A stretch of DNA of 64,000 bases from Desulfosporosinus acididurans (GCF_001029285.1 NZ_LDZY01000008.1:124001-188000), one strand, 5' to 3'. Counted from the stretch's first letter, positions 9,836 through 19,884 are shown. Notes: generated by a model from the sequence alone, not told the origin. Translations and numbers: made by a program.

Positions 9836-9880
9836 CTCAATTATTCGGTAAATGCAGAAAGCAGAGAGAAAGGTGAAACT

Positions 9881-11074
9881 ATGCATAAGCAAGAGTGTAT
9901 TGCAATGCTTTTGGCCGGAGGGCAGGGGAGCAGATTAGGGAGTTTGACGCGTAATATTGCTAAACCCGCAGTTTCTTTTTGTGGCAAGTACCGAATTATT
10001 GATTTCAGTTTAAGTAATTGCGCAAATTCCAACATTAATACTGTAGGGGTTCTCACTCAATATAAGCCCTTCCTGCTTAATTCGTATATCGGCCTGGGTT
10101 CTGCTTGGAATCTTGACAACCCCTTCGGAGGTGTTCATATTTTGCCTCCCTTCGTGGGGGAACACGAATTAAGTTGGTATAAGGGAACTGCCAATGCCAT
10201 TTTTCAAAATTTAAAATTTATCGATTTCTATGATCCGGACTATGTGCTCATTATCTCAGGGGATCATATTTATAAAATGAATTATCTCTCTATGCTCAAT
10301 TATCATAAGGAAAAGGGATCGGAAATTACCATTTCCACAATTGAAGTTCCCCGGGAGGAAGTCTCGCGTTTTGGTATCGTATCTCTAAATGAAGAAGGCA
10401 GGATAATAAAATTTACTGAAAAAATTGCGAATCCGGATAGTAATCTGGCATCCATGGGAATTTATATTTTCAACTGGCCAATTCTCAAGCAAGCATTACT
10501 AGAAGATGAACAGGATCAAGAATCGGAAAATGATTTTGGAAAGAATATCATCCCTAAACAAATTGCATTAGGAAAAAGATTGTACGCCTATAGGTTTCAA
10601 GGTTATTGGAGAGACGTGGGTACCATCGAAAGTTACTATAATGCCAATATGGAATTTTTGGAGGGAGATGAGGCCATTAATCTCTTTGATCCTGCTCAAA
10701 GGGTTTTTTCCAATGAAGATATTTTACCGCCGCAGTATATTGGCCCGAAAGCAAGAATTAATAACAGTCTAATCAGTAATGGCTGTGTGGTGCTGGGAGA
10801 TGTCAGCTATTCAGTTTTGGCCCCCGGAGCTTATGTCGGGGAGGGAGCAAGTATAGAAAATTCCATTTTATTGCCCCATGCCAGGGTCAGTGGTCATACA
10901 AAGATCAATAAAACAATTGTCGGTGAAAATGCCAAAATAATGAGTTATTGTTCAATCGGAATTGAACAGGATTCTGGTGTGCGCCAGGCAGGAATTACAG
11001 TCATAGAGGATCATTACGTCCTTGGAAAAGGCTCTGTCATTTATGCGGGCAGTAATCTGTATTCAACCCGCTAA
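9881..11074 (+). CDS. glgC: Glucose-1-phosphate adenylyltransferase, catalytic subunit
   Basis: Forms ADP-glucose from ATP and glucose-1-phosphate, the committed step to glycogen. The nucleotidyltransferase N-terminus has the intact motif [14 protein letters not shown] followed by [15 protein letters not shown]; the substrate region includes [11 protein letters not shown], and a left-handed beta-helix follows from about residue 290. Length 397 is normal. Preceded by GAGAGAAAGGTG; 45 bases after glgP and followed closely by glgD, so a GlgC-GlgD heterotetramer as in Bacillus is likely. Confidence 0.95.
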   Translation: MHKQECIAMLLAGGQGSRLGSLTRNIAKPAVSFCGKYRIIDFSLSNCANSNINTVGVLTQYKPFLLNSYIGLGSAWNLDNPFGGVHILPPFVGEHELSWYKGTANAIFQNLKFIDFYDPDYVLIISGDHIYKMNYLSMLNYHKEKGSEITISTIEVPREEVSRFGIVSLNEEGRIIKFTEKIANPDSNLASMGIYIFNWPILKQALLEDEQDQESENDFGKNIIPKQIALGKRLYAYRFQGYWRDVGTIESYYNANMEFLEGDEAINLFDPAQRVFSNEDILPPQYIGPKARINNSLISNGCVVLGDVSYSVLAPGAYVGEGASIENSILLPHARVSGHTKINKTIVGENAKIMSYCSIGIEQDSGVRQAGITVIEDHYVLGKGSVIYAGSNLYSTR

Positions 11075-11098
11075 AATTTGCCGAGGGGAGGGTAGCAG

Positions 11099-12229
11099 AT
11101 GCAAAATGCCATTGGAATCCTCTTTGGAAATAATGGTTCTGATAGTCTCCGAGGGTTAACCTCCGAAAGGTCGATCGCGGCGGTCCCCTTCGGAGGACGT
11201 TATCGAATTTTAGATTTTGCCCTATCAAGTATGGTTAATTCCGGATTATGGACAATCGGGTTAATTACTCCCCGTCATTATAGGTCGATACTGGATCATT
11301 TGGGAGCCGGTAAAGATTGGTTTTTGGATCGTAAGTCCGGAGGATTGTTTATTTTACCTGGAGCTATTCATGGACTATCCGGGGAAAACGGTAAATTTCG
11401 GCTTAAAGACTTACAGCTGAATATTGAATATCTGCAGAAGGACTTGTCCGAAAATATTATTATCAGCGGCTGTAATCATATTTTTAATATCAATTACAAT
11501 GAGGCTTTGGAAAATCACAGGAATGAGAAAGCTGACGTAACGTTGATATATAAAGAGAGCACAGATCCCTCCGCCATGAAGGGAAAAGAACGTCTTGTCA
11601 TCTCTGATAATCAAGATGTTCTTGATATTCTGGATGTGAGTGAAACGGAGTCAACAATAGCCTGGCCGCGAAAGCAGAACTATTTTCTGGATATGTTGAT
11701 TATTCGGCGAACGCTCCTTCTGGAAATTGTCGATGGATATCGCTCAATTGAAGCTATAAATCTGATCGAAGCAATACGTGAAAATATGCGCACGTTAAAA
11801 ATTATTGGAGTTCCTTTTACCGGTTATTTTGGAGTGATAAATTCAGTTAAAGATTACTTTGATCGGAGCATGGAATTGCTTGATCCGATAATTTGCCGGG
11901 AAGTACTTATGGGACATGACAGAATACACACTAAAATTGTGGACAATCCTCCTACGAAGCATGGTCATCAAGCAATTACAGCAAATTCTCTAATTTCCAG
12001 TGGATGTATTATTGAAGGAGAGGTCCGTAATTCAATCTTATCACGCGAAGTAATTATTGAAACCGGGGCCAGTATAAGCAATTGTATTATCATGCAGAAA
12101 TGTAAAGTTTCCAGTGGCTCTCGATTAGATCATGTCATTCTGGATAAATTTGTTCAAGTTTATCCTGGAAATATATTAAAAGGAAATAAAAATTCTCCCT
12201 TGGTCGTCCTTAAAGGGTCTTTGGTCTAG
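11099..12229 (+). CDS. glgD: Glycogen biosynthesis protein GlgD (non-catalytic partner of GlgC)
   Basis: GlgC paralogue of 376 residues thought to act as regulatory subunit. The nucleotide-binding segment is degraded: GILFGNNGSDSLRGLT replaces the G-G-x-G-x-R-L loop, and the conserved KPAV lysine is replaced (RSIAAVPFGGRYRILDF), so catalysis is unlikely; this matches known GlgD proteins. It keeps the C-terminal beta-helix repeats (SLISSGCIIEGEVRNSILS). The start follows GAGGGGAGGG. Directly between glgC and glgA. Confidence 0.93.
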   Translation: MQNAIGILFGNNGSDSLRGLTSERSIAAVPFGGRYRILDFALSSMVNSGLWTIGLITPRHYRSILDHLGAGKDWFLDRKSGGLFILPGAIHGLSGENGKFRLKDLQLNIEYLQKDLSENIIISGCNHIFNINYNEALENHRNEKADVTLIYKESTDPSAMKGKERLVISDNQDVLDILDVSETESTIAWPRKQNYFLDMLIIRRTLLLEIVDGYRSIEAINLIEAIRENMRTLKIIGVPFTGYFGVINSVKDYFDRSMELLDPIICREVLMGHDRIHTKIVDNPPTKHGHQAITANSLISSGCIIEGEVRNSILSREVIIETGASISNCIIMQKCKVSSGSRLDHVILDKFVQVYPGNILKGNKNSPLVVLKGSLV

Positions 12230-12250
12230 GCTTGAGAAAAGAGGGGTACT

Positions 12251-13693
12251 ATGAAAGTTGTTTTTGCTATTGCTGAGGCAGATCCCTTTGTCAAAACCGG
12301 CGGTTTGGGTGAAGTAGGAGGTTCTCTGCCCAGTGCCTTGCAAAGACAAGGCGCCGACGTTTGTGTCATTATGCCAAAGTATAGTAATATCCCCGAAAAT
12401 TTCCGCAAACAATTCCAGCATATTAATCATTTTTACGTTCCTTTAGCATGGCGCAGACAATATTGCGGCCTTGAAGAATTTATCCATAGGGGAGTCCGTT
12501 TCTACTTTATCGACAATGAGTATTATTTTAAGCGCAGTAATATTTATGGAGAGTACGATGAGGCAGAACAATATGCTTTCTTTTCACGCGCTGTGTTAGA
12601 AAGTCTGACTCATCTGCCGGAGTTTAAGCCCGATATCATTCATTGTCATGATTGGCATACGGCGCTTATTCCCTTGCTGCAAAAGGAGTTTTATGTCAAA
12701 GAGCCCCTGTATTACTCACTTAAGACGGTATTTACGATTCACAATCTTAAGTATCAAGGAGTTTTCCCTCAAGAAGTTTTAACGGATATTATTGGTCTTA
12801 ATGATACGTATTTTACAGAGGAAAAGTTGGAATTTAACGGTAAGGTTAATTTCTTGAAAGCAGGACTGCTTTATGCCGACAGGATTACAACAGTAAGTCC
12901 GACCTATGCTCAGGAAATCCAATATTCTTTTTATGGAGAGAGATTGGAAGGGATTATCCAAAAACGCAAAGAATCATTGCTTGGTATTCTCAATGGTATT
13001 GATTATCAGGTTTATGATCCTTACACAGATCCTCTGATTTCCTTCCCTTATAGTTTTTCTCCTCAAGCTAAGGACTTGAATAAAAAGGATTTGCAGCATT
13101 GTTTAGGACTTCCCGAAAGAGAAAATTCACCGCTTCTGGGGATGGTAAGCCGTCTAGTTGACCAGAAAGGGCTGGATCTCCTCTGCTTTATAATGGAAGA
13201 AATTCTGCTGCTTGACGTGCAGCTGGTTATCCTGGGGACGGGGGATAAACTTTATGAAGAGAAATTGCAAACATTTGCCGAGAAATATCCTGGTAAGTTT
13301 GTCTTCAGAAGAGAATTTAACGATCAATTTGCTCACAAAATCTATGCTGGAATTGACATGTTATTAATGCCGTCACTGTTTGAACCTTGTGGCATAGCGC
13401 AAATGATTGCCATGCATTATGGAACAATTCCCATTGTACGAGAAACAGGAGGATTAAAGGATACGGTGATTTCCTATAATGAATATACGGGCGAAGGCAA
13501 CGGCTTTAGTTTTGCAAATTATAATGCTCACGAATTACTGTTTGCCGTCCAGCGGGCAGTAAAATTCTATGACTCCGATAAAACCGCCTGGGCCCGATTG
13601 CAAAAAAGCGCCATGACGTGTAATTTCAGTTGGGAATCTTCAGCCTCCGCCTATCTTTCTCTATACAAGTCTCTTATTAGGTTAAAAGCCTAA
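12251..13693 (+). CDS. glgA: Glycogen synthase (ADP-glucose, GT5)
   Basis: Adds ADP-glucose units to the non-reducing end of glycogen. The 480-residue GT5 protein starts with MKVVFAIAEADPFVKTGGLG, in which KTGGL is the ADP-glucose binding motif; the C-terminal half holds GMVSRLVDQKGLDLL and SLFEPCGIAQMIAMHYGTIP, the donor site with the catalytic Glu region. Start preceded by AAAAGAGGGG. Fifth gene of the operon, 21 bases after glgD. Confidence 0.95.
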   Translation: MKVVFAIAEADPFVKTGGLGEVGGSLPSALQRQGADVCVIMPKYSNIPENFRKQFQHINHFYVPLAWRRQYCGLEEFIHRGVRFYFIDNEYYFKRSNIYGEYDEAEQYAFFSRAVLESLTHLPEFKPDIIHCHDWHTALIPLLQKEFYVKEPLYYSLKTVFTIHNLKYQGVFPQEVLTDIIGLNDTYFTEEKLEFNGKVNFLKAGLLYADRITTVSPTYAQEIQYSFYGERLEGIIQKRKESLLGILNGIDYQVYDPYTDPLISFPYSFSPQAKDLNKKDLQHCLGLPERENSPLLGMVSRLVDQKGLDLLCFIMEEILLLDVQLVILGTGDKLYEEKLQTFAEKYPGKFVFRREFNDQFAHKIYAGIDMLLMPSLFEPCGIAQMIAMHYGTIPIVRETGGLKDTVISYNEYTGEGNGFSFANYNAHELLFAVQRAVKFYDSDKTAWARLQKSAMTCNFSWESSASAYLSLYKSLIRLKA

Positions 13694-13748
13694 AACTTAT
13701 TTAAGGCTTTAGGTGGAAGAATTTAAAAATTTTCCTAGGAGAGTTGAA

Positions 13749-16700
13749 ATGGAACTTTTCGCCTATCACAACTCCCATAAGTTATACTTTCGCGCCCCTT
13801 TTGGAGCAGTAACCTGTGAGCAGACGATTCTTTTACGTCTGGAAATATGTTCGGTTCTGCCTGTTGAGGACTGTTTTTTAAGAGTTTGGGAGAAGGAACA
13901 GGAACGCTTAATTCCCATGGCTGCCCAAAAACCTGCAGTGCTTCCTGACCGAGGCGGAGAGAGGTTAGCTTCAGCTGTCTGCACTCTCAAGGGCTCTGAA
14001 CAAAGAGTTGTATTTGAAGCGGAATATGTGGTCCCCGGTGAACCCGGTCTTGTCTGGTATTATTTTAAGTTTTCCGTTGGAGGCCAAAATTATTTTTATG
14101 GCAATTCTCGAAGATTGGGGGGCGAGGGTCTGCTTGAAGATCACCAACCCCCGTCTTACCAAGTGACGGTTTATTATCCCATGAAAATACCTGATTGGTA
14201 CCAAAAAGGCATTATGTATCAAATCTACGTCGACCGTTTTTACCAGACCCATGAAGAAGGGTTTCACCCCTATCCCAGAAGAAATGCCCTTATACATGCC
14301 AATTGGGATGAACCACCTATCTACGTTAAAGACGAAGAGGGCAGAGTAACCTATTGGGATTTTTTTGGCGGCAGCTTGTTAGGTGTTATAAAAAAGCTGC
14401 CTTATCTCCAAGAATTGGGCATCAGCGTTATTTACTTTAATCCGCTTTTTGATGCTCCGAGTAATCATAAATACGATACAGCCGATTATCTTCGAATTGA
14501 TCCTATGTACGGAGATGAAGAAATCTTTGAGCGGTTAGTACTTGAAATGAGGAATCATGGTATTTCAATCATCTTGGATGGTGTGTTCAGCCATACAGGG
14601 AGTGACAGTATTTATTTTAATCGCTACGGAAATTACCCAAGTTTGGGTGCTTATCAATCTAAAAATTCCCCCTATTATCAATGGTATCGCTTTAAGGAAA
14701 ACAACGAGGACTATCAGAGTTGGTGGAATGTTGACGCGCTGCCGGAAGTGAACGAACTGGAACCTTCTTATCAAGATTTTATTTTTGACTCTGAGAGCGG
14801 GGTTCTTCAGAAGTGGATGAAAAAAGGGATCGCCGGCTGGAGACTCGATGTTGCAGACGAGCTGCCGGATAAATTTATCCGAAAATTTAGGGAACTAATG
14901 AAATCGCTTAATCACGAGGCAGTCCTTATTGGAGAGGTATGGGAAGATGTTTCAAATAAACAGAGCTACGGCCAATGGCGCGAGTATTTTTGGGGCTATG
15001 AGTTGGATGCAGCGATGAATTATCCTTTTCGAGATATTGTTCTCAGCTATATTCTAGGAAAACTTAGTTCCGGCATGGTGCATCTGCGTGTGATGAGTCT
15101 GTTCGAGAATTATCCCTGGGAGAATTTCAGGGGGGCGATGAATCTTCTCGGAAGCCATGACCGTGAACGTATTTTGACTCTTCTAGGAGAGGCTCCTCCT
15201 GAAAAAACATTAACAGAAACTCAAAAACGTACCTTTAAGCTTACAGCAGAGGCTCGGCGGCTGGCGGTACAGAGATTGAAACTTCTAACTTTAATCCAAA
15301 TGACCTTTCCGGGTGTGCCCTGTATTTACTACGGGGACGAAGCTGGAATGGAAGGGTATAGCGATCCTTACAATCGGGGGACATTTCCCTGGGGCCAAGA
15401 AGACAAGGAAATTCTGACTTGGTATAAAAGGGTTGTTAGCTTGCGCCGCGAATATGAGGCTTTTCAAGCCGGTGATTTTCATTCCTTCTTTTTGGAACCG
15501 GATATTTATGGATTTCGACGGTTCTGGAGAGACGAGGAAATTAGCGTTATGGTTAATCGCAGCCTTATACAGTCAAGGGAGATAGCCTTAGATTTTGATT
15601 CTTCAGCTGATTATAAATTGAACCCTTTTTGCATCAATCTACTCAGCGGCGAGACTCTTGACAGAGAAGCGGCTCAAAATCCTCAGACCTTGAAACTAGA
15701 TCCTTTATCCACATTAGTTTTGTTAAAAAAACAGAGCCGGTTGTCGTTTCCCCAGCAGGATTTTTGCCGGGCTTGCGGGATTTTAATGCCTATAAGTTCT
15801 TTGCCCTCTGATTTTGGCAGCGGAAGCGGAGATTTTGGCGCAGAGGCCTATGGCTTTATTGATTTTTTAGTGGATACAGGGCAATCGTTATGGCAGGTCC
15901 TGCCGTTAAACCCGGTAGGCTTAGGGGATTCTCCCTATCAAAGTGATTCCGCTTTCGCCGGAAACTATAGATTGATCAGTCTGGAACTTCTAATCCGAGA
16001 GGGGCTTCTGCAGGAGTCAGCGCTTAAAACGTTTTCTCAAAGCCTGCAATCTCCGGGAAGGTTTAAAGAATCTTGTCTCCGTGAAGCCTTTAAGGTCTTT
16101 AGAGTTCAGATTCAAAAAGCTGGCCCGGAATACTATGGGGTGGACTCTAAGTACCTTTCCCGCCAGAACTATGTAAGGTTTCTGAGTAATAACCGCGAAT
16201 GGCTGGATGATTACGCTCTCTATCGTGCCTTAAAGGCATATTTTCCAAGTACGGCTTGGTATGAATGGGAACCGGAAATAGCTTGCCGCAATCCGGTAAA
16301 ACTTGCGGAGTATTCTCAACTGCTCGAAGAAGACATGGAATTTCAGCGTTTTGTCCAGTATACGTTTTATTTCCAGTGGCGGTCTCTGAAGGAATATGCG
16401 GCAGCTAAGCATATAAAAATGATCGGGGATATTCCCCTGTTTGTTGCCGGCGACAGCTGTGATGTCTGGGCAAACCGCAAATTCTTTAAGTTAGATGAGC
16501 GTGGGTTCCCTCTAAAAGTGGCAGGCGTTCCTCCCGATTATTTTAGTGAGACCGGTCAGTTATGGGGAAACCCCGTCTATGATTGGGATGCCTTGGCAGC
16601 TCAGGATTATGTTTGGTGGAAGAAAAGAATAGAACTCGCCCTTCGGCTTTTTGATTATGTGCGCCTTGATCACTTCCGCGGCTTTGAATCCTATTGGGAG

Positions 16701-17276
16701 ATCGATGTTAAGGAAGAGACAGCAATCCATGGTCATTGGATGAAGGGACCTGGAAAACGGTTTTTCGAGAGTCTGGCGGAGAGATTTGGAGAACTGCCTT
16801 TTATCGCAGAGGACCTGGGGATTATAACAACTGAAGTTACCATTTTAAAAAGGATTTTTGGGTTTCCAGGCATGAAGGTGCTCCAATTTACTTCTCTTGA
16901 AGACGTTGACTCCGAAGGCGACATGAATATTGTTTATTACTCTGGTACCCACGACAACGACACTTTGTTGGGTTGGTACAAATCAACGATGATTAGCAGC
17001 GGTGAGGAATCTCACTGCAATCAGGAATCAGAAAATGAGAAATTCCAGGAGGAAGGTCTAAAAAGAGCATGTCGTAAACTTATCGAAGAGTTATATCTGA
17101 GTCAGGCAGCTTGGGTTATCACCCCGATGCAAGATGTTTTGGGACTTGATTCGAAAGCCAGAATGAATGTCCCTGGGACTGTTAAAGGAAATTGGGGCTG
17201 GACATTAAATAAAAATTTGCTGACAACAGAGGTTAAGACCTGGCTTCGGTATTTGGCCAGAAATGCTCAAAGGTAA
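13749..17276 (+). CDS. GH13 alpha-amylase-like / GH77 4-alpha-glucanotransferase fusion
   Basis: Bifunctional glucan-processing protein of about 1175 residues. The N-terminal beta-sandwich (about 1-130) precedes a GH13 barrel (about 150-620) with nucleophile D367 in GWRLDVADELP, acid/base Glu in VLIGEVWED and Asp in LLGSHDRER. A second, complete MalQ-type GH77 unit (about 645-1175) has nucleophile D974 in YVRLDHFRGFESYWE, Glu in PFIAEDLGIITTEV and Asp in YSGTHDNDTLLGW. All six catalytic carboxylates are present, so both halves are probably active. ATG at 13749 is preferred over GTG at 13713 because TAGGAGAG precedes it by 7 bases. It is the last gene of the glg operon, so hydrolysis or transfer on linear maltodextrins is likely. 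Function of the N-terminal module is unassigned. Confidence 0.88.
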   Translation: MELFAYHNSHKLYFRAPFGAVTCEQTILLRLEICSVLPVEDCFLRVWEKEQERLIPMAAQKPAVLPDRGGERLASAVCTLKGSEQRVVFEAEYVVPGEPGLVWYYFKFSVGGQNYFYGNSRRLGGEGLLEDHQPPSYQVTVYYPMKIPDWYQKGIMYQIYVDRFYQTHEEGFHPYPRRNALIHANWDEPPIYVKDEEGRVTYWDFFGGSLLGVIKKLPYLQELGISVIYFNPLFDAPSNHKYDTADYLRIDPMYGDEEIFERLVLEMRNHGISIILDGVFSHTGSDSIYFNRYGNYPSLGAYQSKNSPYYQWYRFKENNEDYQSWWNVDALPEVNELEPSYQDFIFDSESGVLQKWMKKGIAGWRLDVADELPDKFIRKFRELMKSLNHEAVLIGEVWEDVSNKQSYGQWREYFWGYELDAAMNYPFRDIVLSYILGKLSSGMVHLRVMSLFENYPWENFRGAMNLLGSHDRERILTLLGEAPPEKTLTETQKRTFKLTAEARRLAVQRLKLLTLIQMTFPGVPCIYYGDEAGMEGYSDPYNRGTFPWGQEDKEILTWYKRVVSLRREYEAFQAGDFHSFFLEPDIYGFRRFWRDEEISVMVNRSLIQSREIALDFDSSADYKLNPFCINLLSGETLDREAAQNPQTLKLDPLSTLVLLKKQSRLSFPQQDFCRACGILMPISSLPSDFGSGSGDFGAEAYGFIDFLVDTGQSLWQVLPLNPVGLGDSPYQSDSAFAGNYRLISLELLIREGLLQESALKTFSQSLQSPGRFKESCLREAFKVFRVQIQKAGPEYYGVDSKYLSRQNYVRFLSNNREWLDDYALYRALKAYFPSTAWYEWEPEIACRNPVKLAEYSQLLEEDMEFQRFVQYTFYFQWRSLKEYAAAKHIKMIGDIPLFVAGDSCDVWANRKFFKLDERGFPLKVAGVPPDYFSETGQLWGNPVYDWDALAAQDYVWWKKRIELALRLFDYVRLDHFRGFESYWEIDVKEETAIHGHWMKGPGKRFFESLAERFGELPFIAEDLGIITTEVTILKRIFGFPGMKVLQFTSLEDVDSEGDMNIVYYSGTHDNDTLLGWYKSTMISSGEESHCNQESENEKFQEEGLKRACRKLIEELYLSQAAWVITPMQDVLGLDSKARMNVPGTVKGNWGWTLNKNLLTTEVKTWLRYLARNAQR

Positions 17277-17290
17277 GCCTCGATAGTGAT

Positions 17291-17330
17291 GAGGAATCCA
17301 CCCCCACTTATAGAAGTGGAGATCTTAAAA
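17291..17330 (-). repeat. Dispersed palindromic repeat, 5' hairpin module (copy 3)
   Basis: Contains CCACCCCCACTTATAGAAGTGG, matching on the same strand the hairpin end of the inverted copy near 42115-42140; the shared flank continues as CTTAAAAACTG. Lies just after the glg operon. Confidence 0.55.
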
Positions 17331-17343
17331 ACTGAATAAAATC

Positions 17344-17390
17344 AAACAGGAACATGACTGGATGAAATATTTTCCAGCATGTTCCTGTTT
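17344..17390. terminator. Bidirectional intrinsic terminator after the glycogen operon
   Basis: AAACAGGAACATG pairs with CATGTTCCTGTTT, with an inner CTGG/CCAG pair and a short loop. Placed between the convergent GH13-GH77 gene and the HAD phosphatase gene; likely ends both transcripts. Confidence 0.75.
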
Positions 17391-17400
17391 GATTCAAGCG

Positions 17401-17440
17401 TAAGACTCCCGTTTCTACGAGTGGGAGTGGTTCCCCTACC
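17401..17440 (+). repeat. Dispersed palindromic repeat, 5' hairpin module (copy 4)
   Basis: GACTCCCGTTTCTACGAGTG followed by GGAGTGGTTCCCC, closely matching the 5' module at position 19-48. Only the 5' half of the element is present. Confidence 0.55.
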
Positions 17441-17448
17441 TAAGTTCG

Positions 17449-18090
17449 CTACCTTAATTGCTCGATCCATTGTCTAAAGGAGTCTACATTTGTGAAACAG
17501 ATAGATGGCTTTAAGTCTATTACTCGCTGGATCTGAGCTGTATTAGCCCAGACAGCTCCGACCGAGAATGTACCGACATTTTTAGCAGCGATGATATCAT
17601 AAGCCGTATCACCAATATAAGCAACCTCTAAAGGCGAAAAGTCCCAGGCATGGAGAATTTCTTTAATGTGTTTAGGTTTATCTGCACCTTGCTCTGAGCC
17701 GGTAATTACTAACTCGAAATATCGGCTCAGACCCGAATGCCTTAAGGAGATAGACATACTTCCGGGACCTTTGCCCGAAACGATAGCCAACTTAATTCCC
17801 CGCTGTAAAAGCAATTCCAGGGCATCTTCTATCCCAGGGAAAGGCTCGGCAAACTCAGCGTGGGCTTGATCGTATTCTTCTAGATAACTCTGGAGCCCTT
17901 CCTCCCATCTATCAGGAAGAACTTTTTTAAAAACTCCTTCTTCTGAAGGTCCAAACAGGGCGGCGATTTCCTGATCGGAATATTCGCGGCCTAAAAACTT
18001 TAAAAGGACCTTGCGAAAACCTGTATAGCAAACGGGCAGCGTATTGAGCAAGGTCCCGTCTAAATCAAAAATGAATCCTTTAAGTTGCAT
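17449..18090 (-). CDS. HAD-superfamily phosphatase (PpaX/Gph-like)
   Basis: Predicted phosphoglycolate-phosphatase or pyrophosphatase-type hydrolase of 213 residues. HAD motifs are complete: motif I FDLDGTLLNT with both Asp, motif II IVSGKG, Lys of motif III near GADKPKH, and motif IV YIGDTAYDI. A cap domain lies between motifs I and II. Start at 18090, with AAAGGAG 8 bases upstream; the frame opens further to 18138, but that would run into the end of the next gene. It follows the SanA-like gene by 16 bases, so they form one operon. The substrate cannot be told from sequence. Confidence 0.85.
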   Translation of the reverse strand: MQLKGFIFDLDGTLLNTLPVCYTGFRKVLLKFLGREYSDQEIAALFGPSEEGVFKKVLPDRWEEGLQSYLEEYDQAHAEFAEPFPGIEDALELLLQRGIKLAIVSGKGPGSMSISLRHSGLSRYFELVITGSEQGADKPKHIKEILHAWDFSPLEVAYIGDTAYDIIAAKNVGTFSVGAVWANTAQIQRVIDLKPSICFTNVDSFRQWIEQLR

Positions 18091-18106
18091 CGCCAGACTC
18101 CTTTCG

Positions 18107-18829
18107 TTATTTATCATCCGTTGCATCGCCGTTGCCAAAAACGGGTATTGTGTCGCCTAAAAACGTTGGTTTAGGTTTAAATACTTTGACCCAAAGAAAA
18201 TCTTTGTTCCGGGCAGCAATTTCTCTGAGGTTGTAAGCGGTCATTACTTGTCCGTAATCGTGCTTGTCGGAAGCCACTCCATAGGCTTCAAGTCCCATTT
18301 CCCGAGCGAGAAAAACTGCTCGCATAAGATGATATTCCTGGGTTACGATGATTACCTTGTGAACTTCAAAAATATCCCTGGCCCGATAAATACTTTCATA
18401 GGTACTAAAACCTGCATGATCCATAAAAATGTCCCGGCTTGGTACTCCTTTATTCATCAGATAGTTCTTCATAGCATTGACTTCATCATAATTTTTTCGC
18501 CCATGGTCGCCGCTGACTAATAGCTTAGGCGCTTTGCCTTGTTCGTAAAGTTCATATCCTTCTGTTAGACGGTCACCGAGCATAGGTGACGGAGTTCCGT
18601 CTGGAGCAACATAGGCGCCTAAAACAAGAATGGCATCTGCCGAAGGAATATCTTTTAGGTTAAGGATGTAGTTCGAGCCGACCTTCTCGACATACTTGTT
18701 TACAGCCAGAGCCGTGCTCCCTAAAAGCACTAGAATGACAAGAAAGAGGCAGATAAATTTAGCCAGACGACCCCTCTGTAATTTGACTTTTTTCACATTG
18801 AACAATTCATTTTCTTTCGGACTTGACAT
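18107..18829 (-). CDS. SanA/YdcF-family (DUF218) membrane protein
   Basis: 240-residue envelope protein with one N-terminal transmembrane helix (about 24-45) and a DUF218 domain outside the membrane. Family blocks are ADAILVLGAYVAPDGTPSPM, LVSGDHGR, and VIIVTQEYHLMRAVFLAREMG. SanA-type proteins have been linked to envelope permeability and resistance to vancomycin at high temperature in enterics; the biochemical role is unknown. Start supported by AAGGGGAGAT. First gene of a two-gene unit with the HAD phosphatase. Confidence 0.85.
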   Translation of the reverse strand: MSSPKENELFNVKKVKLQRGRLAKFICLFLVILVLLGSTALAVNKYVEKVGSNYILNLKDIPSADAILVLGAYVAPDGTPSPMLGDRLTEGYELYEQGKAPKLLVSGDHGRKNYDEVNAMKNYLMNKGVPSRDIFMDHAGFSTYESIYRARDIFEVHKVIIVTQEYHLMRAVFLAREMGLEAYGVASDKHDYGQVMTAYNLREIAARNKDFLWVKVFKPKPTFLGDTIPVFGNGDATDDK

Positions 18830-18992
18830 AATATCTCCCCTTAGTATGTAGCCAATGTATCGAACATTTCTCCAAAACCTTTTATGCCGTACTTGTTAGT
18901 TAGTTGTACTTTACACTATTTTCCTTTATTAATCTATAAGTATTAATTTGTAAACATCTTCTATTGCAAAAAATTTAAGCGAGCAAGTTTAA

Positions 18993-19121
18993 ATATCACT
19001 AACAGGAAAGCCGACAAACAGTAACTTCTTGCTTCACATCGATATTCCTGATAAACCTTCGGAATTTATGGCAGCGTTTAAGGAGAGTCTACAAAATATT
19101 GATAGTTACCTAGTTGGATAG
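18993..19121 (+). pseudogene. Possible gene remnant (42-codon open frame without start)
   Basis: In the gene-free stretch 18830-19239 one frame is open without a usable start and ends in TAG. It encodes a peptide that reads like real protein (HIDIPDKPSEFMAAFKESLQ near its end). It could be the tail of a lost gene; I do not recognise the family. A 3' module of the dispersed repeat follows. Confidence 0.25.
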
Positions 19122-19137
19122 TACAATTATTCCTAAG

Positions 19138-19165
19138 ATCAGCTTCAGCTGATTGAGTTCACTTG
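19138..19165 (+). repeat. Dispersed palindromic repeat, 3' module variant (copy 5)
   Basis: GATCAGCTTCAGCTGATTGAGTTCACTT is a diverged but compensated form of the 3' palindrome (TCAGC/GCTGA kept paired), upstream of the SGNH hydrolase gene. Confidence 0.45.
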
Positions 19166-19239
19166 AGAAGTCACTGCTAAAAAGTTGCTTAAAATAGATA
19201 TTTATGACGAGTTTATATAGGCTCGAAATGAGGTATAAC

Positions 19240-19788
19240 ATGAAACTGGTTGCTATTGGCGATTCGATTACTGAAGGTTATCCTTTTAGCCGTCAGGAGT
19301 CTTGGGTTAAATATCTAGCAGAGGAATTAAAATGCGAGGTAATAAATCAGGGTATTAAGGGGGATTTCACCAAGGGTATGCTCGAACGTTTTGAACGAGA
19401 TGTATTAACGTACATGCCCACTCATGTCATTGTCTTGGGGGGAGCAAACGATGCTTATGAGGAAATAAGCCTTAAGCAAGTAAGTGAGAATTTTAGGCGC
19501 ATGATTGAATTGAGTAAAAAGAAGAACATTATCCCTATATTAGGTTTGCCAACTCCCTCGTTATTACCTGAAGAAGAACGCTTTTTAGAGGACTATAGAA
19601 AATGGTTGATCGAGTATGCAGCTAAAGAATCAATCCTTATGATTGATTTTTATTCTCCTTTCCGTCTCAGAATCAATGCAGGTCAAGCTGCTGAACTTTT
19701 TGTCGATGAAGTCCATCCAAGTAAAATGGGATATGCGTTTATGGGAGAAATTGCTTCTCAAATATGGAAATCATGGAAAATAATTTAG
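19240..19788 (+). CDS. SGNH/GDSL-family hydrolase
   Basis: Small cytoplasmic esterase or lipase-like protein of 182 residues. Block I AIGDSITEGYP carries the nucleophile Ser; block III LGGANDAYEE has the oxyanion Asn; block V DEVHPSKMG has the catalytic Asp and His. Start at 19240 follows GAGGTATAAC; the frame to 19204 is open but has no ribosome site. Monocistronic; the natural ester substrate is unknown. No signal peptide. Confidence 0.88.
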   Translation: MKLVAIGDSITEGYPFSRQESWVKYLAEELKCEVINQGIKGDFTKGMLERFERDVLTYMPTHVIVLGGANDAYEEISLKQVSENFRRMIELSKKKNIIPILGLPTPSLLPEEERFLEDYRKWLIEYAAKESILMIDFYSPFRLRINAGQAAELFVDEVHPSKMGYAFMGEIASQIWKSWKII

Positions 19789-19884
19789 ATCGATGTATCT
19801 TATAGTATCCTTGCTCTGGTTACATAACTAAAGAAGATCATAGAAAAACCAGGAAACTTATCTATAAATTTACAAGAAATTAAT

